A stretch of DNA of 64,000 bases from Nitrospirales bacterium (GCA_031315915.1 JALDRK010000012.1:41413-105412), one strand, 5' to 3'; shown: positions 37,256 to 47,933, numbered from the stretch's first letter. Made by a program: numbers and translations. The notes: a model not told the origin generated them from the sequence alone.

Positions 37256-40207
37256 CTACATGCCATGCTTATTCACTTGTTCACCCTGCCGAACGCCTTG
37301 ACTCAGGAGCCTTGCAACCGTCGCTCGTAAGACCTGCACCTGGTTGCGCAAAGCACCAATATCACCCGAGAAAGCCATTTTTTCAAGTACGATAGCTTGC
37401 TCCGTCGCCTCTATCGCCCTTAACGCTCCAAAGGCGCCTTTCAATTGATGCGCGCACCGGAATACCGTCTGACGATCTTCAACGGCTACGGCTTCTTCCA
37501 AAGCCAGAAGAATTGCCGGCGTCGTTTCGCCGAAAATTCTGAATAATGAATCCAACAACTCTTGATCACCCTCCATAAACTCAAGAGCCTGGCCCCAATC
37601 ATATGACGCCTTAGCTTGAATGGTCTGAACAGACGATCCATGAAAATTGCACCAAGGGATCAAATGGGTGAAACAAGGTTCCTTCATGGACAAAGGGCTC
37701 TGCGCCTGTTTCCGTTGCTTCCCGTGTGCATCAAGACTTGGGACCCACCGATATAACATCACACGAAGTCTTTCCATGGAAATTGGTTTATTCAGACAAT
37801 CATCCATCCCGATTTTCAGGCATTGCTCGCGATGTTCGGGTGACGCATTGGCGGTCATCCCGATAATGGGCAATCGCCGGGACGATTCCCCGATCTCTTG
37901 GCTAGCGTATTTTTTCCGGGAAGCCAATTCGCCCTCGCTTTCTAAAACACGAATTCGAAGCGTGGTTTCAAATCCATCCATTTCCGGCATTTGCCAGTCC
38001 ATGAATACCGCATCCACCACCTGCGCTTTCAACAGATCAAGAGCCTGTCTCCCTGTTTCCGCCAACAACACCTGATATCCCAATTTCGACACCATCCCCA
38101 CGGCGACTTTTTGATTCACGGGATTATCTTCCACAACAAGAATGACCGGCCCTTCCTGATGAACGTCGTCGCTCGCCAATTGACCGGCCAGTAAGTCTAC
38201 GGCGGAATGCGGCACATCCCTCTCCGGATTCTTCGATTCCAGTTTCTCGGACGAGGAAAAGAGACAATGAGTCACATGCGATCGATGAACCGGAATCGTC
38301 AACGTCTCTCTTCTGGCAAAATCCACCGTTCGATCCCAAAAGTTTTCCACCCACCATACCCGCATGACGGGAAACGGTTGACGCAACTTATTCAACCACG
38401 CCTCTATCTCTTGCTGCGGAAGGGACCGGTTCACAAACACCCCATCGACGGGCAATTCCCTTGTGAAAGATCCCTTCAGCATCCGATCCGCTTCCTGGAG
38501 ATTTTTCCAGGTCAGAATTGGGATTTGATATTCCTGCAATAATTTTTCCATCAGCCACTCCGTCGCAACCGAAAGCCCAACAAGGCCGATGGCTCCACGA
38601 TCCCAATCGGCTGATACCACTTCGGTGTCCAAGGGAGAGTGTTCGGGAATCAAAAATGGAATGTCACACCAAAAGGTCGTACCTTGACCAAGTTGACTGT
38701 CCACACCGACACAGCCGCTCATCAATTCCGCCAATTGTTTACAAATGGCTAATCCCAGTCCACTCCCTCCAAACTTCCGACTGGTTGAAGCATCGGCTTG
38801 TGTAAACACGTGAAAAATTTTTCTTTGCACATCCGACGAAATACCGATTCCCGAATCCTGAACCGAAAACCGGAGACCAATTCCTGTGCTCCCCCATTGA
38901 ACGAAAGGGGGACAGTGAACGGATTCCTTCAAGGCGGTTTCAGCCCATTGTTCGGCAAGCGTGACATGGACTTTGACGCATCCCCTTTCCGTGAATTTCA
39001 ACGCATTGGATAAAAAATTGGCGAGAATTTGACGGAGGCGGTGGGGATCCCCTAGCAGATTCTGAGGGACACCCGGTTCCACATACCCTGCCAGATCCAG
39101 CCCCTTCCGATATGCGCGTTCCGAAAAGAGGTCAATGACTTCCTCCAAAAGCGCACGGGGATTAAACCCAATGGTTTCCAGAGCAAAATGCCCTGACTCG
39201 ATTTTTGAAAAATCCAATATGTCATTCATGATTGTTAACAACACGCTGCCGGATTTTTGAATAATTGCCGCGCTTTCCTGTTGTTCACGCGACAGAGGAG
39301 AAGTCAGCAATAATTCCGCCATGCCGATAATTCCGTTGAGGGGAGTCCGGATTTCGTGACTCATCGTGGCAAGAAACGCCGCTTTGGCCCTGGTCGCCTC
39401 CTCCGCTTTGAACAAGGCCTGATCCAATTCCTCGTTTTTCTTTTCCAGCATATCCGCAATGCCGATCAATTCGCCTTCGGCCAGTTTGCGGTCGGTAATG
39501 TCCATCCCGTACCCACGGAGAAGCCCCAACTCCGGATGAGGGGAAAAGGTCCAAACGAATTGTCTCTGCCCCACAGTAACCTCGAAGTTTCTCTCAACGT
39601 ATCCCTGATATAACCAACGACTCGCACTTTGAGAAAAATGGTCAGGAAGGGCCATGGAAAATCCGTCTGCTCGGATCCCGGCATATTCCATAAGATCCAC
39701 CATGGCCGCATTGGCATACACCAAATTCCCGGCCGCATCGACTTCGATGACGGGAAAAGGGCATTCTTCGGGAATGCTAGCCAGACGTCGACAATCCTGA
39801 TTGAGCTTCATGTCCGCGCTCAAGTCGCGGAAGATGAACAGGCTCCCACACTCCTTCATATCATCCAGACTCATCCCCTTCAATTCCACCCAACACCATT
39901 GCTGATGACGGCCTCGCAACCTCGCCCGAGGAACCCAGAACATTTTCTTATCTTGCACCAATCCTTGAAGAGGACAGATCATCTCGTCACTATCCGGGAC
40001 CGGAATTTCACACCCGACCAGATCATGGCACCATTCGCCAACCGGCATCTGGGCGCCCCATCCTAGAATGTGCGATCCCGACACATTCATAGCCACAAGA
40101 TACCCACGTGAATCGATCAGACAGACACCGGTCATCAGTCCATCCCATAAACTCCGAAAGATTGGAGATTGCATGCTCTGCTTAAACAGGGAGGATATTT
40201 CCATCAT
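37256..40207 (-). CDS. Hybrid histidine kinase PAS-PAS-HisKA-HATPase-REC-HPt
   Basis: A 983-residue soluble kinase. PAS domains lie at about 20-130 and 140-250 ([33 protein letters not shown]). HisKA has phospho-His284 in [11 protein letters not shown], and the HATPase has [13 protein letters not shown] and [15 protein letters not shown] degenerate receiver-like stretch is followed by a true receiver with VVEDNPVNQ and [11 protein letters not shown], then HPt with [12 protein letters not shown]. This is a complete BarA/ArcB-type phosphorelay. It overlaps the HD-GYP gene by 4 nt (ATGA), so c-di-GMP turnover may be linked to it. The output regulator is not identified. Confidence 0.92.
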   Translation of the reverse strand: MMEISSLFKQSMQSPIFRSLWDGLMTGVCLIDSRGYLVAMNVSGSHILGWGAQMPVGEWCHDLVGCEIPVPDSDEMICPLQGLVQDKKMFWVPRARLRGRHQQWCWVELKGMSLDDMKECGSLFIFRDLSADMKLNQDCRRLASIPEECPFPVIEVDAAGNLVYANAAMVDLMEYAGIRADGFSMALPDHFSQSASRWLYQGYVERNFEVTVGQRQFVWTFSPHPELGLLRGYGMDITDRKLAEGELIGIADMLEKKNEELDQALFKAEEATRAKAAFLATMSHEIRTPLNGIIGMAELLLTSPLSREQQESAAIIQKSGSVLLTIMNDILDFSKIESGHFALETIGFNPRALLEEVIDLFSERAYRKGLDLAGYVEPGVPQNLLGDPHRLRQILANFLSNALKFTERGCVKVHVTLAEQWAETALKESVHCPPFVQWGSTGIGLRFSVQDSGIGISSDVQRKIFHVFTQADASTSRKFGGSGLGLAICKQLAELMSGCVGVDSQLGQGTTFWCDIPFLIPEHSPLDTEVVSADWDRGAIGLVGLSVATEWLMEKLLQEYQIPILTWKNLQEADRMLKGSFTRELPVDGVFVNRSLPQQEIEAWLNKLRQPFPVMRVWWVENFWDRTVDFARRETLTIPVHRSHVTHCLFSSSEKLESKNPERDVPHSAVDLLAGQLASDDVHQEGPVILVVEDNPVNQKVAVGMVSKLGYQVLLAETGRQALDLLKAQVVDAVFMDWQMPEMDGFETTLRIRVLESEGELASRKKYASQEIGESSRRLPIIGMTANASPEHREQCLKIGMDDCLNKPISMERLRVMLYRWVPSLDAHGKQRKQAQSPLSMKEPCFTHLIPWCNFHGSSVQTIQAKASYDWGQALEFMEGDQELLDSLFRIFGETTPAILLALEEAVAVEDRQTVFRCAHQLKGAFGALRAIEATEQAIVLEKMAFSGDIGALRNQVQVLRATVARLLSQGVRQGEQVNKHGM

Positions 40208-41583
40208 GTGGACCCTATGGGCGACTCAATAACGGAAGCCCCTTTACGAAAGGAGCCTGACGCCTCTTGCCTCCATTGAGTGACAAGAGTGTGCCAATCC
40301 ACGGGCACATCAGTGGGCTGAAGAATCTGTTGGATTCCTATCGGATGGCCCGAAGCGTGGTCATCATTCAAATGATATTCATGTGGCACATTCAAGGGCA
40401 TTCCATCCACCCCGACCACAACCAATACTACCGGTTTAATGCCTGCCTGGGCCTGGTGTGAGGCCACGATGGCAATTTCCCCGGAAGTTAGCTTCAGCAC
40501 CGTGCCGACTGGGAATACCCCAAGTGTTCGCACCAAGGCTTCCCCCATTCGCGAGGGGAATCGTCCCTCATGCACTTCCTGGAAAATGCGACGGAGTGCC
40601 AATGCGGGCGGCAACCGGTTCGAATTCCCCAGGCCGGAAACCAATTCATCAAAATAATCGACTAACCCAAGCAGTTTTCCCCCCTCGGAAATCGATTCGT
40701 CCGCCAACCGTCTGGGATATCCAGACCCATTCATATATTCATGATGTTCCCCCACCATTCGGTGAACTAACGACGATCCTTTGGCATGTTGGCGAATCAG
40801 CGCCACGCCCACATTGACATGCTGTCGTAGAACCGGCGGCAACGCCGTTCTATCGATGGTGGGATCCTTGACCACGTTGGCCGGCAACCGCAGAAATCCC
40901 ACGTCGTGCAACAACCCTGCCACCGCCAACTCGTGAAGAAAGGTTACGGACATGTCCAAATGCATTCCTACCAACACACTGAGGATCGACACGTCTAGGA
41001 CATGGCCGTGCAGGGTCTTGTCATATTTTTTCATGTTTTCCAAAAGCATCACTTCCGTTAGGATTACCGGATGCTGGCTCACTTCCCGAATAAGCGATTC
41101 AGCCATATGATGAATTGAGGCCATAGGAAGCGCATGCCCCGTTTTTAGCCCTTCGAATATGTCGTTCATGGACCGTTCCATATCATTCCGCAATTGACTG
41201 ACCCGTTCACAATTTTCCGAATCGGAGCGGGTAATGCCTTCAAGGCCGTCTCCCATAAGAGCCGAACCTGACTCATCGGCTACCGGTTCTTGCGTGAAAT
41301 GGCCTTCTCCAGTATGTTCGTGTATGGGAATGCCGGGACTCCCTTCCTCCACCCCAACATCCAATCCACGTTCTACATCGATTTCAACGGCCTGAATGCC
41401 TGCTTGAAGGAGTAACTGCACCTCTTCCTGACTCTGAATAGTCCGGCGATGAAGAAAAAATGGAGACTTCCACCAGGAATCCACAATACGCACCAGATAC
41501 ATTCCAGGTCGAAGTTGCGTGGTCGGAATGCGCTTCAATGGAAACGAAGGAACGGAGGAGGGAGTGACAGACAAGTGCTTCAT
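40204..41583 (-). CDS. HD-GYP domain protein, variant metal site (c-di-GMP phosphodiesterase-like)
   Basis: A 459-residue protein. An N-terminal DUF3391-like domain ([29 protein letters not shown]) is followed by HD-GYP. Metal residues are in [43 protein letters not shown] and [10 protein letters not shown]. The usual HDxGK lysine is replaced by Phe, and the second motif has Asn where HHExxDG has Asp. Activity may therefore be altered, though the core His/Asp ligands remain. It precedes the hybrid kinase by ATGA coupling. A role in lowering c-di-GMP to favour motility is inferred. Confidence 0.85.
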   Translation of the reverse strand: MKHLSVTPSSVPSFPLKRIPTTQLRPGMYLVRIVDSWWKSPFFLHRRTIQSQEEVQLLLQAGIQAVEIDVERGLDVGVEEGSPGIPIHEHTGEGHFTQEPVADESGSALMGDGLEGITRSDSENCERVSQLRNDMERSMNDIFEGLKTGHALPMASIHHMAESLIREVSQHPVILTEVMLLENMKKYDKTLHGHVLDVSILSVLVGMHLDMSVTFLHELAVAGLLHDVGFLRLPANVVKDPTIDRTALPPVLRQHVNVGVALIRQHAKGSSLVHRMVGEHHEYMNGSGYPRRLADESISEGGKLLGLVDYFDELVSGLGNSNRLPPALALRRIFQEVHEGRFPSRMGEALVRTLGVFPVGTVLKLTSGEIAIVASHQAQAGIKPVVLVVVGVDGMPLNVPHEYHLNDDHASGHPIGIQQILQPTDVPVDWHTLVTQWRQEASGSFRKGASVIESPIGST

Positions 41584-41747
41584 GATGCGTCCAGGCTCCT
41601 CACCCGGGAGCGAGATAACTTTTCCCTGGCCGGTATATCCTCAACCCATCGCGCAGAAACGAAATCCTGGTGCTGTTACCTAGACCGTCGATCTCCATGC
41701 AACCAACAGAGACATCGGCAGGAATTTCCAACCAGGAACTCACTGGG

Positions 41748-42077
41748 TTAAGCGGAAACCGGGATCTCGTCTACCGTGTTATAAATGGGAATAATCTTCC
41801 CGACATTGGCTAAGTCCAGAACCTGGCGAACGTACGTTTGAGGATTCACGACATAAAACAGGATGTGTTTGGTTTTTAACATTTGAAACGAGATCACCAA
41901 TAGCCCGAGGGCCGAACTATCCAAAAACACCACTTGCGATAAATCTAAAATCACCGGCAGATTCAATTCCGCAGACTTGTCAATCATATCTTTAAAGATC
42001 TTGCGGGAACCAAAATCAAATCGTCCCTCCATATGCAAAATGACCTGTGTCGATCGTTGTTCCTGTGTAATCGTCAT
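41748..42077 (-). CDS. STAS-domain anti-sigma factor antagonist-like protein (first)
   Basis: A 109-residue single STAS domain: VILHMEGRFDFGSRKIFKDMI, then the phosphorylatable serine in FLDSSALGLLV. Start at ATG 42077 with GGAGG 5 nt upstream. Such proteins bind a kinase or PP2C partner and switch by Ser phosphorylation. A candidate kinase and phosphatase are encoded at 59350-61592. Its neighbours are a PilZ gene and an HD-GYP gene; a separate transcript is possible because of the hairpin at 42165-42208. Confidence 0.88.
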   Translation of the reverse strand: MTITQEQRSTQVILHMEGRFDFGSRKIFKDMIDKSAELNLPVILDLSQVVFLDSSALGLLVISFQMLKTKHILFYVVNPQTYVRQVLDLANVGKIIPIYNTVDEIPVSA

Positions 42078-42164
42078 ACGTGCCTCCGTTGCATCGTCAA
42101 TAATCCCCTGATGGAACCTGAACCAACCCTCTGTTGACTACTTCGGTTATTTTGAAAGGAAAAT

Positions 42165-42208
42165 GAACAAGAAAGGCTGACTGGATAGACAGCCCCTCAT
42201 TCTTGTTC
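42165..42208 (-). terminator. Hairpin between the PilZ and STAS genes
   Basis: GAACAAGAA at 42165-42173 is an exact inverse of TTCTTGTTC at 42200-42208, and GGCTG/CAGCC form an inner stem. The outer stem is AU-rich and in the coding direction ends in TTCTTGTTC then ATTTTCC, so it could act as a terminator or attenuator after the PilZ gene. A protein-binding palindrome is also possible. Confidence 0.5.
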
Positions 42209-42230
42209 AGCCAAGATCGACGCCACCTCC

Positions 42231-42614
42231 CTACGAATTGGCTTTTAACCCCAGATGACTTTGAAATTCGGCTTCGGCTTGATCCACCTGATGGCCGCTA
42301 TTATAGAGAATGAGATTTTGAAGATGGCTCATACCCTCGGTTCCCAATATCTCTGAAAATTGGACCGCCAGTTTTCCCGACCCGGCTCTCACAACCTGAC
42401 CATTGGCCTCAATGGTAGGACCACCCGTCCCTCCGTCCAGATGAATGCGGACCAGACAGGGGGTCTGGTCAGGAACGATGCTATCGGTGCAAATCAACAG
42501 TCCGTTCAAACTGATATTGTCGATTTTTCCTGGAATCACGACATTACCGCCAACCCGTAGTTCGACATGGATGACCACTTTCACTCTGATGAATTCGCGT
42601 TGATTCGATATCAT
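42231..42614 (-). CDS. PilZ domain protein (c-di-GMP receptor)
   Basis: A 127-residue single PilZ domain. The ligand motifs are REFIRV near the N-terminus (RxxxR: residues RVKV follow REF) and NISLNG ([D/N]xSxxG). Start at ATG 42614 with GGGGAG upstream. Single-domain PilZ proteins bind c-di-GMP and act on a partner, for example a motor or chemotaxis component. The neighbours on either side are CheX and STAS genes, so a motility output is likely. Confidence 0.85.
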   Translation of the reverse strand: MISNQREFIRVKVVIHVELRVGGNVVIPGKIDNISLNGLLICTDSIVPDQTPCLVRIHLDGGTGGPTIEANGQVVRAGSGKLAVQFSEILGTEGMSHLQNLILYNSGHQVDQAEAEFQSHLGLKANS

Positions 42615-42651
42615 GTTTCATCTCCCCTTTTCTCAAGCAATCATCATCACA

Positions 42652-43119
42652 CTATCCGTCGAATCGCTTCCAGAGACTCACAAACAGGGGTTGCCCCTGA
42701 CAGTCAAACACCAAATCGCTTACCTGTCCTGCCTCCGGAACCACCACAATGTCCGGAGTTGTGTCATACACGCAGGGAAGAGATAATTGGGAGGGCTGGG
42801 GAAGCAACGACTTGATATTGCCACCGATACTATTCGTCAACTCATACACGGCATCCATGAGATCTTGCTGGGTCACATCAAGAATCTCACAGGCAAAAAT
42901 CCGGGAGGCCGCTGATCGTGCCAATTGAGAGGTGCCATGCAATAACACCACCCCGTTCCATGCCCCGGAAATTTCGACTCGGCCGGTCAGGAAGCCCTCG
43001 CCGGGCTCCAAGACGGATGGTAACATGTTGGGATGGATGTCAAGACCTAACATGGCCTGCCAAGTGGTTGCGGTAATCTGTGAAATTTCCTGCTCAAGAA
43101 ACTGCATAAGAAAACTCAT
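42652..43119 (-). CDS. cheX: CheX-like CheY-P phosphatase
   Basis: A 155-residue protein of the CheC/CheX/FliY fold. The phosphatase helix DLMDAVYELTNSIGGNIKSLLP carries the Glu and Asn of the ExxN motif (E-L-T-N), which attacks the phospho-Asp bond. It overlaps the end of the cheR gene by 26 nt, so the two are expressed together. CheX is usual in organisms without CheZ, yet this region also has cheZ, which suggests each CheY is served by a different phosphatase. Confidence 0.8.
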   Translation of the reverse strand: MSFLMQFLEQEISQITATTWQAMLGLDIHPNMLPSVLEPGEGFLTGRVEISGAWNGVVLLHGTSQLARSAASRIFACEILDVTQQDLMDAVYELTNSIGGNIKSLLPQPSQLSLPCVYDTTPDIVVVPEAGQVSDLVFDCQGQPLFVSLWKRFDG

Positions 43120-43947
43120 CCAACCCCTTTTTCAATCGGTACACGGATGTTCCACTGATGGCCGATCGTACATAATGATCATCCAAATTCATCGTCGTTT
43201 CCGAAGCACCCAGCACCAGATATCCATGGGGTTCAAGGATCCCTCGAATCTTTCCCAATATCCGTTTCTTGGTTTGTGAATCAAAATAAATCATGACATT
43301 CCGCAAGAACACCAAATCCACCTTGGGAAAGGCCAACCATGTCCCCGCCAAATTCATTTCCCGGAATTCAATCTTCGAGCGCACATCATCCCGGATCTTC
43401 CACCCCATATCATTTTTGAAAAAATATTTTGACAGGAGCTGAACAGAGAGTCCCCGATTCACTTCCAGTTGACTATATTGACCTTTCTCACAGCGGGCCA
43501 GCATTTCCTCGGATATATCCGTGGCAATAAAATAAATGCGCCATGATTGCAGCTCTGGAAAATGGTCCAACATCGTCAACAAAACCGAATAGGGTTCTTG
43601 TCCGCTGGAACTGGCTCCACACCAAATATTGAGCCGTTGGATTGCTCTATTGCGTTGAATGAGGGTCGGAAAAATATGCTCGCGTAGCGCGTGAAACGGC
43701 ACCAAATCACGAAAAAACTGGTTTCATTCGTGGTCATCGCTTCCACGACTTTTTTATGAAGCGGCCCATACGGCAGGTGACGGAGAGCACGCACAAAATC
43801 TGCCAGGGTTCCCAGTTTTTCAGATTTCGCTAAGGGCTCTAACCTGGACTGCACCAAATAGGCTTTTTCGGGTTCCAACACGATGGCTGACCGATCACGA
43901 ACCAGATCGCAAATGTATCTCAAGTCTTCAGATGAGATAGCGTTCAT
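43094..43947 (-). CDS. cheR: Chemotaxis methyltransferase CheR (first copy, one frameshift as written)
   Basis: The N-terminal frame from ATG 43947 (MNAISSEDLRYICDLV) runs to MTTNETSFF, then departs. The second frame gives RDLVPFHALREHIFPTL and the SAM-binding RLNIWCGASSSGQEPYS, then FLRNVMIYFD near the end. One missing T in the T-run (A-run at 43712-43717 on the plus strand) explains the break; correcting it gives 284 residues, a typical CheR. It uses SAM to methylate receptor glutamates. It leads the cheR-cheX-PilZ-STAS group. The upstream ribosome site is weak. Confidence 0.83.
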
Positions 43948-44625
43948 TTCCACGTTGCCATGGTTCCTTCAGGCGAAAACCGATTGAGGACACTCTGGAG
44001 TCAAGATTGAACTGGCTTGCTTTTTCGAATATGCTCTCCTGCCACCGAGAGTGTTCACGTTCGTCTTCAGATGATTCCGATGCCGTCATATTCCACACCC
44101 TTGTCCTATCTTTTCCGGACGATGAGGCAAGTCTTTTGCTATGCATCAACTTCACAATACCCGCCACTTATTGGCTGACGGCTGATCTGTCGCCTAGATG
44201 GCATGATGACCAGGTTAGGGGGCATCCCGCGAGCCATGAATGATAAATGGCGAAATGCTGCTCCTGATATGGTTTAATCTTCATTCATCTGAATTTAAAT
44301 GTAGGCTGAAAGTTCATTTCTCACTCCCTCCACACGTGACAAGTTGAATGTCCAAAACGGACTTTTTCCGGTGACCATTCCCTACCAATCAGCCAGGCAA
44401 AAGGTGATAGATTCGATAAAAATGGGCAAACAGACCGGCCCGTCATACTCGATGGATAAAGACCCGTTCAACCGGACCGAAGAATGTCGGGCAGAGAATC
44501 TTACCGTCTATCACTGCTGGTTTCGGCCATATGTCAACGATTCTTTACGTGGTAATGTTATGCTGGAGATTCTCACTTCTCTTCGCTTGTAGCTCACTTA
44601 ACACTGACACGGGCTCCATTCATGA
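43948..44625. other. Long intergenic region between the first cheR and the second cheB
   Basis: No open frame in this 678-nt stretch has both a ribosome site and a recognisable protein. The first cheR promoter should be near 43950-44150, but no sigma-54, sigma-28 or clear sigma-70 match is seen. I note no repeats, tRNA or strong hairpin. The composition drifts to AT-rich near 44230-44300. Confidence 0.5.
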
Positions 44626-45690
44626 TCAGCCGCGGGACGACAGCATTTTTAATTGAGAAAGAATGGCCGAAGGGATCTCGTTCAACGGTAACACTTTATC
44701 CACACCCCCGGCCTTTATCGCTTCTTTTGGCATCCCAAACACCACGCAGGATGCCTCATCCTGTGCCAAATTAAAGGCTCCCGCTTTTTTCATTTCCAAC
44801 ATTCCGGCAGCACCGTCGTTGCCCATCCCCGTCAAAATCACTCCGAGACTATTGCCTCCCGCATACCGGGCCACCGATCGAAACATGGCATCCACTGACG
44901 GTCGATGCCGATTGACAGGAGCCTCTTGATTCAGTGAGACATAATAGCGGGCACCGCTCCGGCGAAGTTCCATATGATAATTACCCGGCGCCAACAAGGC
45001 CTGTCCGGGCATGACGCTGTCACCTTCCCGAGCTTCTTTCACGTGAATCTGACACAGTTCATTCAGCCGATTGGCAAACGATTTGGTAAATTGTTCCGGC
45101 ATATGCTGCGTCATAATGATGGGTGGGGTATTCGGTGGCAGCACTTCCAATAATTCCCGAAGCGCTTCGGTCCCACCAGTGGACGCCCCGATAGCGATAA
45201 TCGTATCAGTAGTTTTAATCATCGCGGATTGGGCAGCCAGTGCTTTAATCCGTTCAGTACAGTCAGCCGGTGGAGTTCGTCTTTTCACGCTGGCCTGGGC
45301 CGCGATCTTCACTTTGCTGATAATTTGATGAGCTAAGTCCGACAGCCCATGCTGAACATCCACCGTGGGCTTCGTCACAAAATCCACGGCACCGGCTTCC
45401 AAAGCCTGTAACGTCGTCGCCGCGCCTTGTTCAGTCAACGAACTCACCATCACCACAGGCATCGGCCGTGCGGCCATGATTTTCTGCAAAAAGGTGAGTC
45501 CATCCATTTTTGGCATTTCCACATCCAGGGTCAGCACATCAGGGTTAAGGGCCTTCATTTTATCCCTGGCGACATAGGGGTCAGGAGCGGTTCCGACCAC
45601 CTCGATCTCAGGATCTTGCGATAAAATCTCCGTCATAACATTCCGAATCAAGGCCGAGTCATCTACTACCAAGACACGAATAGGACTCAT
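44626..45690 (-). CDS. cheB: Chemotaxis methylesterase/deamidase CheB (second copy, system 2)
   Basis: Start at ATG 45690 (MSPIRVLVVDDSALIRN, 354 aa) with AAGGAG 8 nt upstream; the longer frame enters the cheD gene. The receiver has phospho-Asp in LDVEMPKMDG and Lys in FVTKP. The esterase has Ser in GASTGGTEAL, His in TQHMPE and Asp in GMGNDG. It is 11 nt after cheD and follows cheR-cheD, the adaptation block for the FFEEF-tailed receptors at 48838-53044. Confidence 0.95.
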   Translation of the reverse strand: MSPIRVLVVDDSALIRNVMTEILSQDPEIEVVGTAPDPYVARDKMKALNPDVLTLDVEMPKMDGLTFLQKIMAARPMPVVMVSSLTEQGAATTLQALEAGAVDFVTKPTVDVQHGLSDLAHQIISKVKIAAQASVKRRTPPADCTERIKALAAQSAMIKTTDTIIAIGASTGGTEALRELLEVLPPNTPPIIMTQHMPEQFTKSFANRLNELCQIHVKEAREGDSVMPGQALLAPGNYHMELRRSGARYYVSLNQEAPVNRHRPSVDAMFRSVARYAGGNSLGVILTGMGNDGAAGMLEMKKAGAFNLAQDEASCVVFGMPKEAIKAGGVDKVLPLNEIPSAILSQLKMLSSRG

Positions 45691-45701
45691 AGCGTTTCTC
45701 C

Positions 45702-46313
45702 TTAAAATAACGTCACGTCTGACTGCACAGGAGCTTGTTGCAATTTCGCACGATATTGCCCCTCCTCCTGCACAATGGCACTGGCTACCACACGGTCGAG
45801 TTTCTTTAACAGCACTTTTCCCGAATTGGTGAAGTAATACACCTTCCGTGGACACACATCGCCCACGTCCGCCTTGATAGGCGAAATCCCTTCTTGCTCC
45901 AAAAAATCCAGAGCCCACGCGGCGTTTTTGGCTCCGATATCGATAGTTCCATCATAAATTTTTCCCCCGCCAAACACCTTGGCTTCCAGCCGCTCCTTTT
46001 TGCCTCCTCGCTTAAAGATATCGTTCATCAGCATTTCCATGGCAAAACTGCCGTATCGGCCCGAATCCGTCCAATTATCGTGACCTTCGGTCGTGGAAGG
46101 CGCAGCGAGCATGAAATGATTCATGCCTCCCACTCCAGCCAATGGATCACGCAAACACACCGAGATGCACGAACCCAACACCGTATACACGACCTTGGGT
46201 TCTTGACTCACAAAATATTCCCCAGGAAGAATAACGGCCACTTCATACGGAAAACGTGTGTCCGTCATTCGCCGGATATGCCCGAATTCCATGAGGCCTG
46301 TTGGGGATGCCAT
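45702..46313 (-). CDS. cheD: Chemoreceptor glutamine deamidase CheD
   Basis: A 203-residue CheD. The catalytic Cys is in VLGSCISVCL and the His in GGMNHFML. The Thr region is represented by VFGGGKIYDG, with the conserved GAKNA following. It deamidates receptor glutamines and in some species also partners with CheC/CheX. It stands between cheR and cheB, matching its adaptation role. The C-terminal tail after RVVASAI is not conserved. Confidence 0.93.
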   Translation of the reverse strand: MASPTGLMEFGHIRRMTDTRFPYEVAVILPGEYFVSQEPKVVYTVLGSCISVCLRDPLAGVGGMNHFMLAAPSTTEGHDNWTDSGRYGSFAMEMLMNDIFKRGGKKERLEAKVFGGGKIYDGTIDIGAKNAAWALDFLEQEGISPIKADVGDVCPRKVYYFTNSGKVLLKKLDRVVASAIVQEEGQYRAKLQQAPVQSDVTLF

Positions 46314-46412
46314 TAGCTAGATCTTCTCTTCAAAATTTCCCTAAAATCTTTCGTGAGGCGTAAGGGCAAGGCGAGAAATACGTTTCCGTTGCCGATCATT
46401 CCGCTTCACGCC

Positions 46413-47234
46413 TTACGCTTCAGGTTTCTGGTAAATGGTAGGCTTAAGATACGTAAATTTGTGCTCAATCCATTGCAAACTTTCTGAATGGCCAATAAAT
46501 AAATATCCGCCTGGCCGGAGATACTTGAAAAATTTCTCCATGAGCTTGGCTTGAGTGGGACGATCGAAATAAATCATGACATTGCGGCAAAAAATCACAT
46601 CCAGGGGGTTCCGGATCGGAAACGTCGGATCCATCAGATTGATTCGCCGGAACGCCACCAAATTTGCCACCTGAGGGCGTACACGGACTTTGCCTGCTTG
46701 CTTCCCGTTCCCTCGCAAAAAATATCGCTTCACGAGATCTTGAGGTAGTTGACTCACCCGTTCATCCTCATAAATTCCGGAGGCCGCCTTGCTCAAAACT
46801 CGGGTAGAAATATCGGAAGCCAGGATCTTGATATTCCATCGATGCATATCGAAAATGGCATCGGAAAGGGTCATGGCTATAGTATAGGGCTCCTCTCCTG
46901 AGGAAGAGGCGGAGGACCAAATCCTTAAGGTTTTGGTGGTTTGCATCTCGGGAATCACCCGGTCACGAAGGAAATCAAAATGGACCGGCTCACGATAAAA
47001 GTCTGTTTTGTTGGTAGAGACCAAATCCAACAATTTCGTCAGCTCTTCCTCTCCCCCTTTGGCACTCACACGGTCATAATAGTCCTTGTACGTGGAGAGG
47101 TTCAGTTCACGAAGTCTCTTCCCCAACCTGGACACCAATAACGTTTTTTTCGGAGTATCCAGAGTAATGCCGACCTTTTGATAAATCAGGGACTTGAACA
47201 GTTCAAACTCTTGATCGCTTAAGGTTGCGTTCAT
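46413..47234 (-). CDS. cheR: Chemotaxis methyltransferase CheR (second copy, system 2)
   Basis: A 273-residue intact CheR. The N-terminal helical domain (FELFKSLIYQKVGITL), the SAM site LRIWSSASSSGEEPYTIAM and FCRNVMIYFDRPTQ are all present, and it ends ESLQWIEHKFTYLKPTIYQ. Start at ATG 47234. It precedes cheD-cheB in one unit. CheR proteins tether to C-terminal pentapeptides on receptors; the two nearby receptors end in FFEEF, which fits the aromatic-x-x-aromatic pattern, so this copy is the likely user. Confidence 0.95.
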   Translation of the reverse strand: MNATLSDQEFELFKSLIYQKVGITLDTPKKTLLVSRLGKRLRELNLSTYKDYYDRVSAKGGEEELTKLLDLVSTNKTDFYREPVHFDFLRDRVIPEMQTTKTLRIWSSASSSGEEPYTIAMTLSDAIFDMHRWNIKILASDISTRVLSKAASGIYEDERVSQLPQDLVKRYFLRGNGKQAGKVRVRPQVANLVAFRRINLMDPTFPIRNPLDVIFCRNVMIYFDRPTQAKLMEKFFKYLRPGGYLFIGHSESLQWIEHKFTYLKPTIYQKPEA

Positions 47235-47268
47235 GGACAGTTCCTATTTAGTTGATTAATCCACAGAA

Positions 47269-47370
47269 GGAAGTAAGGAGTGAGGGGGTAAGGAGAAAAA
47301 TGAAGAACTGCTCTCCTCTTCACCCTACATTCCTAATTCCCGCCTCTTTACTCTTTACTCCTCACTTCTC
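47269..47370. repeat. Inverted-repeat element A (AGGAGT-rich)
   Basis: Left arm 47269-47295 (GGAAGTAAGGAGTGAGGG, then GGTAAGGAG) is roughly inverse to right arm 47344-47370 (CTCTTTACTC, CTCACTTCTC). The centre is about 48 nt. The arms are similar to those of elements B-D in this window. It lies 35 nt upstream of cheR and could form a long hairpin in RNA. No gene fits within it. Confidence 0.7.
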
Positions 47371-47933
47371 ATTGCGCCTGGAACCAACGGAACAACATGA
47401 CAGGCACCAAATAGGCAGTGAGCAAATCCCCCCAAAGGACCATTGCATCAGGTGTCTCAGATCACGATAAAAGCATTTTCAACAACCATGATCCTCACGA
47501 AAGAGTTTAAGGAGAATAGTTTTCAAGGAAGATTGGTGCTGACGCCGACACGCCCGTTTTCACCTCACTTCTTATTCTTTTATCGGCATACCTATGCCCG
47601 AATGTAACGCCAACTCTGTTGGGGATAAAAAACAGGACGGCATTGAAAAAAGGGTCTTCAGGAAATCGTGTGGGTTGGTCCTGCCGTAGGAACCTTGGAG
47701 AAACCTACCTCCTGAAGTCAGGAGAGGCGAGGAAGGGAGAAATACCAGTTGCCAATTTGCTGAGAAATCATGTCATCAGGATGGAACCGAAGGACCTTGC
47801 CAAGCCTTCGCATCGTCACGCTGGACGCAGATCATTCGCCGTTGGCTCAGGATGACATTCTTTCGAGGAATGGATAGGACTGTGGTCTCAAGGATTATCC
47901 GAGAACCCCACTCGAAACCCGGAAGCCTCTCCC
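47371..47933. other. Non-coding stretch upstream of cheR, after inverted-repeat element A
   Basis: I find no gene here. Plus-strand open frames (for example 47619-47855) lack a ribosome site and a recognisable product. The region must contain the promoter of cheR-cheD-cheB, but no sigma-54 or sigma-28 core is apparent. Confidence 0.5.

Noticed and set aside
43700..43725. Programmed ribosomal frameshift in cheR and motA
   Set aside because: No stimulatory structure is evident, the families are not known to use it, and several unrelated genes in the window show the same homopolymer pattern.
44344..44592. Plus-strand open frame in the cheB-cheR gap
   Set aside because: Starts at TTG with no ribosome site, has no recognisable domain and no matching codon pattern to the neighbours.
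45691..45918. 76-codon extension of the second cheB
   Set aside because: It runs through the end of cheD, and the ATG at 45690 has AAGGAG and the standard receiver N-terminus.
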